A stretch of DNA of 64,000 bases. Source: Mesorhizobium sp. YM1C-6-2 (GTDB lineage: Bacteria > Pseudomonadota > Alphaproteobacteria > Rhizobiales > Rhizobiaceae). The translations under genes and the position numbers were made by a program. Positions 1-8,331 of the stretch are shown piece after piece (the first letter of the stretch is position 1; every line of letters begins with the position of its first letter). Location: the NCBI RefSeq assembly GCF_003666685.1, contig NZ_RCIZ01000002.1:743718-807717 (forward strand). The letters run 5' to 3'. A model generated the notes under the pieces. The model was not told where the DNA came from. It saw nothing but the letters and a program-made list of their open reading frames with translations, and did no database searches.

Positions 1-878
1 TGGATCGCGCCCGCGACAAGATCGTCCCCGTCCTCACCATCCTCGCCGGGCTGGTGGTCGTCTGGTATGTCGCGGCGGTGCTCCTTAACGCACCGTTCCA
101 GCGCGATCTCGACCGGCGCGCGGGCGAGACGCCTGATACGATCGAGTTCATCGCCAAGACCCTGTCGCAGCCAAAGCCCACCATGCCGGCGCCGCATCAG
201 GTCGCGGAGAACTTCTTCGAGAACACGTTTCTCAGGAAGATCACCAGCAATCGCAGCCTCGTCTACCACGCCTGGGTGACGCTTTCCTCGACGCTGCTCG
301 GCTTCGCCTTCGGTACGGCGCTCGGCATAGTGATCGCGGTCGGCATCGTGCATGTCCAGGCGCTCGACCGCAGCCTGATGCCCTGGATCATCGCCTCGCA
401 GACGATCCCCATTCTTGCCATCGCGCCGATGGTGGTGGTGGTCTTCGCGGCGGTCGGCATAACGGGCATCGTGCCGAAATCGCTGATCTCCACCTATCTA
501 TCCTTCTTCCCGGTTGCCGTCGGCATGGTGAAGGGTCTGCGCTCGCCGGAATTCATGCATCTCGACCTGATGCACACCTACAACGCCAGCGCCTCCCAGC
601 TCTTCTGGAAACTGCGGGTGCCTGCTTCCGTGCCTTTCCTCTTCGCCTCGATGAAGGTGGCGGTCGCAGCGAGCCTAGTCGGCGCGATCGTCGCCGAACT
701 GCCGACCGGCGCGGTGGCAGGCATCGGATCGAAGCTGCTCGCCGCCTCCTATTACAGCCAGACCATCGACATGTGGTCGGCGCTGGTCGCCGGCTCGATC
801 GTGGCGGCGCTGCTCGTCACGCTGGTTGGCCTCGCCGGCCGCCTCGTCGACCGCTCGATGGGGGCGCGTCCGGCATGA
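1..878 (+). CDS. ABC transporter permease, 5' end outside window
   Basis: Inner-membrane permease of an ABC importer of the SsuC/TauC/ThiX type (binding-protein-dependent transport inner membrane component). The reading frame is open from base 3 with no start codon in the window, so the gene is cut by the left edge; the in-frame GTG at 54 lies inside the first membrane helix and is an unlikely start. Visible are one N-terminal helix, a periplasmic segment, then about five hydrophobic helices, with a cytoplasmic EAA-type loop near 540-640 (LMHTYNASASQLFWKLRVPA) that contacts the ATPase. Its stop overlaps the next permease by four bases (ATGA), so the two are co-translated. It pairs with the second permease and the NMT1-type binding protein downstream; the ATPase is presumably upstream of the window. 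The substrate cannot be read from sequence. Confidence 0.85.
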   Translation, partial: DRARDKIVPVLTILAGLVVVWYVAAVLLNAPFQRDLDRRAGETPDTIEFIAKTLSQPKPTMPAPHQVAENFFENTFLRKITSNRSLVYHAWVTLSSTLLGFAFGTALGIVIAVGIVHVQALDRSLMPWIIASQTIPILAIAPMVVVVFAAVGITGIVPKSLISTYLSFFPVAVGMVKGLRSPEFMHLDLMHTYNASASQLFWKLRVPASVPFLFASMKVAVAASLVGAIVAELPTGAVAGIGSKLLAASYYSQTIDMWSALVAGSIVAALLVTLVGLAGRLVDRSMGARPA

Positions 879-2029
879 GGTGGTTCACGCTTTCCTGGCA
901 GGCGGTCGCCGCGATCCTGCTCTGCATCCTGGCCGGCCTTCTCGGTCCGATGACGCAGCCCGAGATGAAGGCGCTCGCCAATCCGGCCGTGACCATCGCC
1001 TATCCGTTCCTCAACACCAAGGGCCTCATCTTCGACCTCATCCTGGGCGCTGCCGCTGTCTCGATGCTGCGCATCCCGCCGCTTGCCGCCGTGGCCGCGC
1101 TGGCCATAGGCGCGCATGTCGCGGCATGGCTCTTGCTGACTGGCATCGTCGGTTTCGAGGGATCGGCGCATGCGCCGTACTATCTGCTGCTCGCCGCCGC
1201 CTGGCTGCTCGCCTGGCGCTGCGTGACCATCCTGTCGGAGCTGAAGCCGGCGAACCGCGCCGCGAACGCGCTCCTGCGCCTCGTCATCCCGTTCATCTTC
1301 GGCGTCTGGATCCTGATCGTCTGGGAAGCCGTCGTGCGCGGCGCCGGCATCCCCTTCATCCTGCTGCCGCCGCCATCGGCCATCGGCGTGCGGATTGCGA
1401 ACTCGCTCCCCATCCTTGCCGCCGATGTCAACCAGACGATCTTCAAGTCCGTCATAGCAGGCTATGTCATCGGCTGCGGCGCCGGCTTCCTGACGGCGAT
1501 CCTCGCCGATCGCGTCGCCTTTCTCGGGCGCGGCCTGCTGCCGATCGGCAACATGGTGTCGGCGCTGCCGATCGTCGGCGTGGCGCCGATCATGGTGATG
1601 TGGTTCGGCTTCGGCTGGGAATCGAAGGCGGCGGTCGTCGCCATCATGACCTTCTTCCCGATGCTGGTGAACACGGTGACCGGGCTCGCCGCCTCCGGCC
1701 ACATGGAGCGCGACCTGATGCGCACCTACGCTTCCGACTACACGCAGACGCTTCTGAAGCTCAGGCTGCCGGCTGCGGCGCCTTTCATCTTCAACGCGCT
1801 CAAGATCAATTCGACGCTGGCACTCATAGGGGCGATCGTCGCCGAGTTCTTCGGCACTCCGGTCGTGGGCATGGGTTTCCGAATCTCGACGGAGGTCGGC
1901 CGCATGAACATCGACATGGTGTGGGCCGAAATCGCTGTTGCGGCGCTCATCGGTTCGGTCTTCTATGGCCTGATCGCCCTCGCAGAAAGGGCGGCCACGT
2001 TTTGGCATCCGTCCGTCCGTGGTGGATAG
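875..2029 (+). CDS. ABC transporter permease, NMT1-type importer
   Basis: Second permease of the same importer, 384 residues. It is longer than the usual 250-270 residues because it has an extra N-terminal hydrophobic region of about four helices before the standard permease domain (roughly residues 135-380). The EAA-type loop is recognisable (LMRTYASDYTQTLLKLRLPA) and is clearly paralogous to that of the upstream permease, so the two probably form a heterodimeric pore. The ATG overlaps the upstream stop (ATGA). The gap to the binding-protein gene is 23 bases. Paired permeases with an NMT1/THI5-like binding protein are known for uptake of thiamine-precursor pyrimidines, riboflavin or other heterocycles; which of these applies here is inference. 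Confidence 0.85.
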   Translation: MRWFTLSWQAVAAILLCILAGLLGPMTQPEMKALANPAVTIAYPFLNTKGLIFDLILGAAAVSMLRIPPLAAVAALAIGAHVAAWLLLTGIVGFEGSAHAPYYLLLAAAWLLAWRCVTILSELKPANRAANALLRLVIPFIFGVWILIVWEAVVRGAGIPFILLPPPSAIGVRIANSLPILAADVNQTIFKSVIAGYVIGCGAGFLTAILADRVAFLGRGLLPIGNMVSALPIVGVAPIMVMWFGFGWESKAAVVAIMTFFPMLVNTVTGLAASGHMERDLMRTYASDYTQTLLKLRLPAAAPFIFNALKINSTLALIGAIVAEFFGTPVVGMGFRISTEVGRMNIDMVWAEIAVAALIGSVFYGLIALAERAATFWHPSVRGG

Positions 2030-2052
2030 GCGGTACTTCAGAGGGCAAGAGC

Positions 2053-3024
2053 ATGAAAAAGCTTATGGTCTCCATGTTGGCAGGCGCTATGTCGCTCGCC
2101 GCATTCCAGGCACTGGCTGCGGACAAGGTGACGCTGCAGCTGAAATGGGTCACGCAGGCGCAGTTCGCCGGCTACTACGTTGCCAAGGACAAAGGGTTCT
2201 ATGAAGAGGAAGGTCTCGACGTCGAGATAAAGCCGGGCGGTCCCGACATCGCGCCCGAGCAGGTGATCGCGGGCGGCGGCGCCGACGTGATCGTCACCTG
2301 GATGGCGGCGGGGCTGGCCGCGCGCGACAAGGGTGTCGGCCTCATCAACATCGCCCAGCCCTACAAGAAGGCAGGCATGGAGCTCGTCTGCCCGAAGGAT
2401 GGCCCGGTGAAGAGCGAGGCCGACTTCAAGGGCAAGACGCTCGGCGTCTGGTTCTTCGGCAACGAATACCCGTTCTATGCCTGGATGAACAAGATCGGCC
2501 TGCCGACCGAAGGCGGCCCGGACGGCGTCACCGTACTGAAGCAGAGCTTCGACGTGCAGCCGCTGATCCAGAAGCAGGCCGATTGCATCTCGGTCATGAC
2601 CTACAATGAGTACTGGCAGTTGATCGACGCCGGCTACAAGCCGGAAGACCTGATCGTCTTCAACTACACCGAGATGGGCAACGACCTGCTTGAGGACGGG
2701 CTTTACGTGCTCGAGGACAAGCTCAAGGACCCCGCCTTCGAGGAGAAGATGGTCAAGTTCGTGCGTGCCTCTATGAAGGGCTGGAAATACGCGTCGGAAA
2801 ACCCCGATGAAGCGGGCGAGATCATCATCGAGAACGGCGGCCAGGACGAGAACCACCAGAAGCGCATGATGGGTGAGGTGGCCAAGCTGATCGACAATGC
2901 TGACGGCAAGCTGATTCCGGCCGCCTACGACCGGACCGCCAAGGCGCTGCTCGACCAGAAGATCATCTCGAAGCCAGCGGAAGGCGGCTACACGACAGTC
3001 ATCACCGACAAGGCTGTTCCGTAA
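2053..3024 (+). CDS. NMT1/THI5-like ABC substrate-binding protein
   Basis: Periplasmic solute-binding protein, 323 residues, with a clear Sec signal peptide (MKKLMVSMLAGAMSLAAFQA, predicted cleavage after ALA near residue 22). The mature protein opens with the family hallmark of NMT1/THI5 proteins: a 'LQLKWVTQAQFAGYYVAKDK' segment followed by GFYEEEGLDVEI and the GGPDIAPEQVIAGGGADV block. It follows two permease genes and ends the operon, with a strong terminator 25 bases downstream. Related proteins bind pyrimidines, riboflavin or other heterocycles; the aromatic and acidic residues in the N-terminal lobe fit a flat ligand, but substrate assignment would be a guess. Confidence 0.85.
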   Translation: MKKLMVSMLAGAMSLAAFQALAADKVTLQLKWVTQAQFAGYYVAKDKGFYEEEGLDVEIKPGGPDIAPEQVIAGGGADVIVTWMAAGLAARDKGVGLINIAQPYKKAGMELVCPKDGPVKSEADFKGKTLGVWFFGNEYPFYAWMNKIGLPTEGGPDGVTVLKQSFDVQPLIQKQADCISVMTYNEYWQLIDAGYKPEDLIVFNYTEMGNDLLEDGLYVLEDKLKDPAFEEKMVKFVRASMKGWKYASENPDEAGEIIIENGGQDENHQKRMMGEVAKLIDNADGKLIPAAYDRTAKALLDQKIISKPAEGGYTTVITDKAVP

Positions 3025-3046
3025 GGCCTGCCGCTCTGCGACTGCG

Positions 3047-3073
3047 AAAAGGGCGGGCGACCGCCCTTTTTTC
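3047..3073 (+). terminator. Rho-independent terminator after importer operon
   Basis: GGGCGG-GCGA-CCGCCC stem-loop flanked by AAAA upstream and TTTTTT downstream. It lies just after the binding-protein stop. A near-identical hairpin follows the next gene (3632-3656). Confidence 0.85.
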
Positions 3074-3166
3074 ATGGGCGGGGAAACTTCCGCGCTCCCG
3101 GTTCGTTTTCAGGGTGCCGCCGGCAACGCCGTGCGGCCCCCGCAACAAACTTCTGGGAGGAATGAT

Positions 3167-3607
3167 ATGCGCATCCACGTTCTATCGCGTGTCGCCACCG
3201 CCCTGACGATCGGCACGATGCTGGCAGTGGCTTCACCCGCCTTTGCCGAGATGGTGAAGATGTCGGCCACTATGGACGCTGCCCAGGAGGTGCCGCCCAA
3301 TGACAGCGCCGGCAAGGGCACCGCCGACATTTCCTTCGACACCGAATCCAAGCAGCTCGACTGGACGATCGAATATTCCGGCCTGACCGGAGACGCCACC
3401 GGCGCGCATTTCCATGGCCCTGCGGACGCCGGTGCGAATGCCGACGTCGCCGTTCCGATAGAGGATCCGAAGAGCGGGGCGAAAGGCTCGGCGACGCTGA
3501 CGGACGCCCAGGCGGCCGACCTGATGGCCGGCAAATACTACGTCAACGTCCACACCGCCGCGCATGCCGGCGGCGAGATACGGGGCCAGGTGGAAAAGGC
3601 GATGTAG
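3167..3607 (+). CDS. Secreted CHRD-domain protein
   Basis: 146-residue exported protein. The start is the ATG preceded by a good GGGAGG ribosome site at 3155-3160, which gives a signal peptide ending at SPAFA (about residue 26). The mature part is a single CHRD domain: 'MDAAQEVPPNDSAGKGTADI' near the start, then GLTGDATGAHFHGPADAGANADV with the conserved histidines, and YYVNVHTAAHAGGEIRGQV at the end. CHRD domains were defined in chordin and occur in many small bacterial envelope proteins whose biochemical role is unknown. The gene is monocistronic between two similar terminators. Confidence 0.85.
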   Translation: MRIHVLSRVATALTIGTMLAVASPAFAEMVKMSATMDAAQEVPPNDSAGKGTADISFDTESKQLDWTIEYSGLTGDATGAHFHGPADAGANADVAVPIEDPKSGAKGSATLTDAQAADLMAGKYYVNVHTAAHAGGEIRGQVEKAM

Positions 3608-3631
3608 CGCGAGAGCGGCTGGGAGCAGCAA

Positions 3632-3656
3632 AAAGTGGGCGGGCGACCGCCCCTTT
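3632..3656 (+). terminator. Terminator after CHRD gene
   Basis: GGGCGG-GCGA-CCGCCC stem preceded by AAAAAGT and followed by CTTT. It has the same core as the hairpin at 3047-3073 but a shorter T-run. It could also stop bigR transcripts arriving from the right. Confidence 0.65.
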
Positions 3657-3707
3657 CATGTCGTGAGACAGAGCGGTTCTCGCCGCCGCAGGCGGCCGGC
3701 TGGAAGA

Positions 3708-4055
3708 TCAGGCTTCGGGCCCGTCGGCGCAGAATATGGCGTAAAGCGCCTCGACCAGCCGGGACGCCTTCTGCGCGGTCAGCCGATAGAATATCTGCTT
3801 GCCCTCGCGGCGGGTTTCCACGATTCCGGCTTCGCGCAGAACGTTGAGCTGTTGCGACAGGTTGGGCTGGCGGATGGCCAGCTTCTCTTCCAGCGCGCTG
3901 ACGGAATACTCCGCTTCGGCGAGCGTGCAGACGAGCATCAGCCGGGACGGATGGGCGAGCGTCTTCAGCAGGGCCGCCGCTTCGGCGGCCCTGACCTCCA
4001 TCGCCGCCGGTTGCGCCGTCGGCCGGCTCTTGTCCAGTGTCGAAACGGCGGTCAC
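3708..4055 (-). CDS. bigR: ArsR-family redox repressor BigR
   Basis: 115-residue winged-helix repressor of the ArsR/SmtB family. The helix-turn-helix spans roughly residues 48-80 (YSVSALEEKLAIRQPNLSQQ). Cys43 (LMLVCTLAE) and Cys109 (LYAIFCADG) match the two cysteines that form the redox switch in Xylella and Agrobacterium BigR, where sulfide or persulfide oxidation releases the operator. The GTG start overlaps the blh stop (GTGA), so it is the second gene of a blh-bigR operon. An 11-bp-arm inverted repeat lies over the operon promoter at 5361-5391, consistent with autorepression. Assignment as BigR rests on the cysteine pair plus the blh partner. Confidence 0.88.
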   Translation of the reverse strand: MTAVSTLDKSRPTAQPAAMEVRAAEAAALLKTLAHPSRLMLVCTLAEAEYSVSALEEKLAIRQPNLSQQLNVLREAGIVETRREGKQIFYRLTAQKASRLVEALYAIFCADGPEA

Positions 4056-5347
4056 CAGGCTGCTCCAGTCAAGGCGTCCAGCGGGATCTTCAAATAGCGC
4101 CGGCTGTTCGCCTCCGGTTCCGGCAGGCGGCCGCCGCGGATGTTGACCTGCAGCGCCGCCAGGATCAGCTTCGGCATCGGCAGGCTGCGATCCCGGGCCG
4201 TGCGGAGTTCCACGAAGGACCGCTCGGACATCCCGGCCAGATGCGGGTTGGTCCGCTTCTGCTCGCCGACTGTGCTTTCCCAGCGTGCGGCGCGTCCTCC
4301 GGGCTGGTAGTCGTGACCGGTAAAGACACGCGTCTCGTCGGGAAGTCTTAGTATTTCAGTGATCGACTGCCACAGCCTGCGGGCGTCGCCGCCGGGGAAA
4401 TCCGCGCGGGCAGTTCCGCTGTCGGGCATGAACATCGTGTCATGCACGAAGGCGGCGTCGCCGATCAGGTAGGTGACGGACGCAAGCGTGTGGCCGGGCG
4501 AGAACATGACCTTGCCGCTCACCGAACCGATCTTGAACTCGTCGCCTTCGGCAAACAGCCGATCCCACTGGGAGCCGTCGACGGGCAGTTCGGGCCAGTT
4601 GTAGATATCCTTCCAGAGGCGTTGCACGTCCGTGACGCGCTCGCCGATCGCCGTCGGCGCCCCTGTCTTCTGCTTGAGATACTGGGCGGCCGAGAAGTGG
4701 TCGGCATGGGGATGCGTGTCCAAGATCCATTCGACGGTCAATTCCTTGGCGGCGATGTAGTTCAGGATCGCATCGGCGCTCCTGGTCGCGGTCGAACCGG
4801 ACTTTTCGTCGAAATCAAGCACGGGATCGATGATTGCGCATTTTCGGGTCCGCGGGTCGGAGACCACATACTGGACGCTGCCGGTGCGGGGCTCGTGGAA
4901 GCCTTTGACGTCGACCGGCCGCGCGGCGTTTCGCTGCAGCCACGAAGCGGCGCCGGACAGGTCGAAGCTGTGCCGTTTCCCGAAAGCGACGACGTCGTCG
5001 GCAGCCATGCGACCGTCGAGAACCTCGCCGAGCACATATAGCGCCATGGCGCGAGTGCCGCTCTTGCAGTGCGCGAACACCGGCCCGCCCGCATCGCCGA
5101 GCGCCACCTGGAAGGCGCGGATGTCGGCTTCGGTGATGGTGGCCATCGTGACCGGGATGAACGCGAACGACATACCGGCCTCGTCGGCTGCGGCGCGCTC
5201 GGCCTGACTGCCGGGCTGCGTCGTCTCCTCGCCATCCGGACGCAGGTCGATCAGGCGGCGGAAGCCCGCATCGCCCAGGGCGGCTATATCCTGCCCGTCC
5301 GGCTGGCCTCCGATGGACAGCATGTCATTGATCTGGACGACGGTCAT
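4052..5347 (-). CDS. blh: Blh: phosphatase/rhodanese-like + persulfide dioxygenase fusion
   Basis: 431-residue two-domain protein. Residues 1-140 form a DUF442-type domain resembling dual-specificity phosphatases or rhodaneses, with a Cys-containing P-loop HCKSGTR (Cys94). Residues 150-390 form a metallo-beta-lactamase fold of the ETHE1 persulfide dioxygenase type, with the metal motif THPHADH (His212, His214, Asp216, His217), FSPGHTLAS and FTGHDY. In characterised relatives the pair oxidises sulfane sulfur to sulfite, detoxifying H2S. The ATG at 5347 is chosen because AAGGAG sits just upstream and because longer in-frame starts would cross the operator. It is co-transcribed with bigR. The sulfur-export genes often found with blh are absent here. 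Confidence 0.87.
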   Translation of the reverse strand: MTVVQINDMLSIGGQPDGQDIAALGDAGFRRLIDLRPDGEETTQPGSQAERAAADEAGMSFAFIPVTMATITEADIRAFQVALGDAGGPVFAHCKSGTRAMALYVLGEVLDGRMAADDVVAFGKRHSFDLSGAASWLQRNAARPVDVKGFHEPRTGSVQYVVSDPRTRKCAIIDPVLDFDEKSGSTATRSADAILNYIAAKELTVEWILDTHPHADHFSAAQYLKQKTGAPTAIGERVTDVQRLWKDIYNWPELPVDGSQWDRLFAEGDEFKIGSVSGKVMFSPGHTLASVTYLIGDAAFVHDTMFMPDSGTARADFPGGDARRLWQSITEILRLPDETRVFTGHDYQPGGRAARWESTVGEQKRTNPHLAGMSERSFVELRTARDRSLPMPKLILAALQVNIRGGRLPEPEANSRRYLKIPLDALTGAAW

Positions 5348-5360
5348 CGATTGCTCCTTG

Positions 5361-5391
5361 TCATTATACATTTTCATATAATGTATAATGA
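5361..5391. promoter_or_regulatory. BigR-type operator over the blh promoter
   Basis: A perfect inverted repeat with 11-bp arms, TCATTATACAT and ATGTATAATGA, separated by nine bases (TTTCATATA). It is markedly A+T-rich in a GC-rich setting and contains a TATAAT-like -10 hexamer. It lies 14 bases upstream of the blh ATG. BigR operators in other species are A+T-rich palindromes in the same position, so this is very probably the operon's autoregulatory site. Confidence 0.8.
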
Positions 5392-5435
5392 CGGTTTTGC
5401 AATCGGTCACGCCGTCTTTGCGGCGGCGCTAACCG

Positions 5436-7100
5436 TCAGCGGCTCTCCCGGATCTCCGTCAGCGTGCGTGTCGGGGTGATCGCCTCAGGGTCGAGCTTGA
5501 CCTCGATGATCGACGGCTTGCCGCTTTTCCGCGCACGCTCGAATGCCGGCACGAACTCCTCGGTGGTCTCCACCGTCTCGCCATGCCCACCGAAAGCGCG
5601 GGCATAGGCGGCGAAGTCGGGGTTCTTCAGGTCGGTGCCCGAGACGCGGCCCGGATAGTCACGCTCCTGATGCATGCGGATCGTGCCGTAGATGCCGTTG
5701 TTCAGGATCACCACGATGATCGGCAGATCGTACTGGACCGCGGTCGCGAACTCCTGTCCGTGCATCAGGAAATCGCCGTCGCCGGCCCAGACGATCACCT
5801 CGCGTCCGGGGAAGAGGCGCTTGGCGGCGACGCCCGCCGGCAGGCCGTAGCCCATGGAGCCGGAAGTCGGCGCGCCCTGCGTGGCGAAGTTGCGGAAGCG
5901 GTGGAAGCGATGCATCCAGGTGGCGAAGTTGCCGGCGCCGTTGCAGATGATCGCGTCTTCCGGCAGCACGTCTTCGAGATGCTCCATGATCGGGCCCATA
6001 CGCACCGCGCCGGGACCCGATGCGGGAGGTGTCGACCACTGGAGATAGGCGCCGTGCAGCGTCGCGGTGCGATCGGCCCAGGCCGGCGGCGCTTCCGGCC
6101 CGCGCCCGGCAAATGCCTTGGCGAAGGCATGCGGCGAGGCGTTGATGGCGAGCGCCGGGCGATAGACGCGGCCGAGTTCGCCGGCGTCGGGGTGGACATG
6201 CACCAGCGTCTGGTCGGGGTAGGGGCTCTTCAGCAGCGTGTAGTCCGAGGAGGGCATCTCGCCCATGCGTCCGCCGACCAATAGCACGAGGTCGGCTTCC
6301 TTGATTGCTGCCGCGAGCTTCGGGTTCGGTCCGATTCCCACGTCGCCGGCATAGCAGGGATGCAGATGGTCGAAGAGCATCTGGCGGCGGAACGAACAGC
6401 CGACCGGCAGCGCCCAGCTTTCGGCCGAGCGCTGGAACAGGCCGACCGCTTCCTCGCTCCAACGCGTGCCGCCGAGGATGACGAAGGGCCGCTCGGCCTT
6501 CTCCAGCAGTTCTTCCAACTGCTGCATCTCATGCTCGCCGGGCGAGGTCTCGACCGGCGTATGGGGCAGGGCGCGCGGAGTGTCGGCCTCGCTGGTCAGC
6601 ATGTCCTCGGGCAGCGACACCACGACAGGGCCGGGGCGGCCGGACGTCGCCACCGCGAAGGCGCGCGTCAGAAGCTCCGGAATGCGGGCCGCGTCGTCGA
6701 TCTCCACCACCCATTTGGCGATGTCGCCGTAGAAGCGCTTGTAATCGACCTCCTGGAAGGCCTCGCGCTCCTTGGCGTGGCCGGCAATCTGGCCGATGAA
6801 CAGGATCATCGGGTTGGAATCCTGCCGGGCGATGTGGACGCCCGCCGAAGCGTTGGTGGCGCCCGGTCCCCGGGTGACGAAGCAGATGCCCGGCTTTCCG
6901 GTCAGCCTGCCTTCGCAGTCCGCCATCATCGCGGCGCCGCCTTCTTGCCGGCAGACGATCGTCTCGATGGAGGAATCGTGCAGCGCATCGAGCACGGCGA
7001 GATAGGATTCGCCCGGCACGCAGAAGATCCGATCGACGCCGTTGGCTTCGAGCGCTTCGACGATCAGTTGTCCGCCCGTCTTCATGCTGCGCGCCTTCAT
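5436..7100 (-). CDS. Thiamine-diphosphate-dependent enzyme, acetolactate synthase-like
   Basis: 554-residue ThDP enzyme with the three-domain layout of the acetolactate synthase / benzoylformate decarboxylase superfamily. The N-terminal pyrimidine-binding domain holds the cofactor-activating glutamate (Glu53 in VCRQEGGAAMM); the middle domain is around 190-330; the C-terminal domain has the GDG...NN diphosphate/Mg motif (WAGDGDFLMHGQEF then VVILNNGIYG). It overlaps the CoA-transferase gene by four bases (ATGA), suggesting a joint catabolic role. It is not a clear IlvB (no ilvH partner), and the context does not settle whether it is a decarboxylase or a carboligase. A second ATG at codon 6 is an alternative start. 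Confidence 0.8.
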   Translation of the reverse strand: MKARSMKTGGQLIVEALEANGVDRIFCVPGESYLAVLDALHDSSIETIVCRQEGGAAMMADCEGRLTGKPGICFVTRGPGATNASAGVHIARQDSNPMILFIGQIAGHAKEREAFQEVDYKRFYGDIAKWVVEIDDAARIPELLTRAFAVATSGRPGPVVVSLPEDMLTSEADTPRALPHTPVETSPGEHEMQQLEELLEKAERPFVILGGTRWSEEAVGLFQRSAESWALPVGCSFRRQMLFDHLHPCYAGDVGIGPNPKLAAAIKEADLVLLVGGRMGEMPSSDYTLLKSPYPDQTLVHVHPDAGELGRVYRPALAINASPHAFAKAFAGRGPEAPPAWADRTATLHGAYLQWSTPPASGPGAVRMGPIMEHLEDVLPEDAIICNGAGNFATWMHRFHRFRNFATQGAPTSGSMGYGLPAGVAAKRLFPGREVIVWAGDGDFLMHGQEFATAVQYDLPIIVVILNNGIYGTIRMHQERDYPGRVSGTDLKNPDFAAYARAFGGHGETVETTEEFVPAFERARKSGKPSIIEVKLDPEAITPTRTLTEIRESR

Positions 7101-8266
7101 TTCTTCTCCAGTTCGGCGAGTATCTCTGCCGTATGCTCGCCCAGCCTAGGTGAGGGGCGGCCATAGGCGAGCGGTGTTTCGGAAAGCCGCATCGGCGAGC
7201 GCACCGAGGGCAGTTTGTTGCCTTGGCCGTCGTCGATGTCCATGCGCATGCCGCGCGCCTTCACCTGCGGATCGGAGAACATCTCGCCGATGGTGTTGAT
7301 CGGACTTGCCGGCACGCCGGCAGCGTCGAGTTTCGCCAGCAGGGGCACCCGCTCGAAGCGCGTCAGCGCCTCGACCATCTTTTCGCGCAGGCGCTCGCGG
7401 TTGGCGACGCGCGCAGCATTGGTGGCGAAATCGGGATCCTGCGGCAGTCCGTCCAGGCCGACCGTCTTGCAGAACTTCTGGAACTGCCCGTCATTGCCGA
7501 CCGCCAGGATGAAATGCCCGTCGGCCGCAGGCAACACTTCGTAGGGCGCGATGTTGGGATGCGCGTTGCCCATCTGCACCGGCGACTTGCCGGACACCAG
7601 GAAGTTGAGGTTCTGGTTGGCGAGCACCGAGATCTGCGCGTCGAACAACGCCATGTCGATGTGCTGGCCCTGGCCGGTCGCCTCGGCATGGCGAAGCGCC
7701 GCCTGGATGGCGATCACCGAATAAAGCCCGGTGAAGAGGTCGGTGACGGCCACGCCTACCTTCTGCGGCTCGCCGCCGGCCGGCCCGGTGATCGACATCA
7801 GGCCGGACATGCCCTGCACGATGAAGTCATAGCCGGCGCGCGGCGCGTACGGCCCGTCCTGGCCGAACCCGGTGATCGAGCAGTAGACGAGCTTCGGGTT
7901 GATCTTCTTCAAGCTCTCGTAGTCGAGACCGTATTTCTTCAGGCCGCCGAGCTTGAAGTTCTCGATCAGCACATCGGCCGTGGCTACGAGTTGCCGGACG
8001 GTCTCGGCGCCCTCGCTCGTCGAGAAGTCGATGGCGATCGAGCGCTTGCCCCGGTTGCAGGAATGATAATAGGCCGCCGACAGGTTCTCGCCGTCATGCG
8101 CGGTGACGAAGGGTGGCCCCCATTTGCGGGTATCGTCGCCGCCGTCGGGGTTCTCGACCTTGATCACGTCCGCGCCGAGGTCCGCCAGCATCTGCCCGGC
8201 CCAGGGGCCGGCAAGGATACGGGCAAGCTCGATGACGCGAATATTGTGGAGGGGAGGCTGGGGCAT
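7097..8266 (-). CDS. CaiB/BaiF (family III) CoA-transferase
   Basis: 389-residue family III CoA-transferase. The opening 'VIELARILAGPWAGQMLADL' and GADVIKVENPDGGDDTR are hallmarks of the family; the probable catalytic aspartate is Asp176 in VGVAVTDLFTG, following GYDFIVQGMSGLMS. Such enzymes move CoA between carboxylic acids (formyl-CoA:oxalate, carnitine, succinyl-CoA donors). It is the first gene of a two-gene operon with the ThDP enzyme; a transferase plus ThDP lyase recalls the frc-oxc oxalate module, but neither protein shows enough to claim oxalate as substrate. Confidence 0.85.
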   Translation of the reverse strand: MPQPPLHNIRVIELARILAGPWAGQMLADLGADVIKVENPDGGDDTRKWGPPFVTAHDGENLSAAYYHSCNRGKRSIAIDFSTSEGAETVRQLVATADVLIENFKLGGLKKYGLDYESLKKINPKLVYCSITGFGQDGPYAPRAGYDFIVQGMSGLMSITGPAGGEPQKVGVAVTDLFTGLYSVIAIQAALRHAEATGQGQHIDMALFDAQISVLANQNLNFLVSGKSPVQMGNAHPNIAPYEVLPAADGHFILAVGNDGQFQKFCKTVGLDGLPQDPDFATNAARVANRERLREKMVEALTRFERVPLLAKLDAAGVPASPINTIGEMFSDPQVKARGMRMDIDDGQGNKLPSVRSPMRLSETPLAYGRPSPRLGEHTAEILAELEKK

Positions 8267-8331
8267 CGGTACCTGTCTCTATTCGAGCGTCCCGTCTAGC
8301 AACGGGCGCGGCCGATGTCATGTGCCACGGA

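Noticed and set aside
752..2008. Long minus-strand open frame under the permease gene
   Set aside because: Arg/Asp/His-rich translation with no family pattern; mirror of a GC-rich real gene with clear membrane helices.
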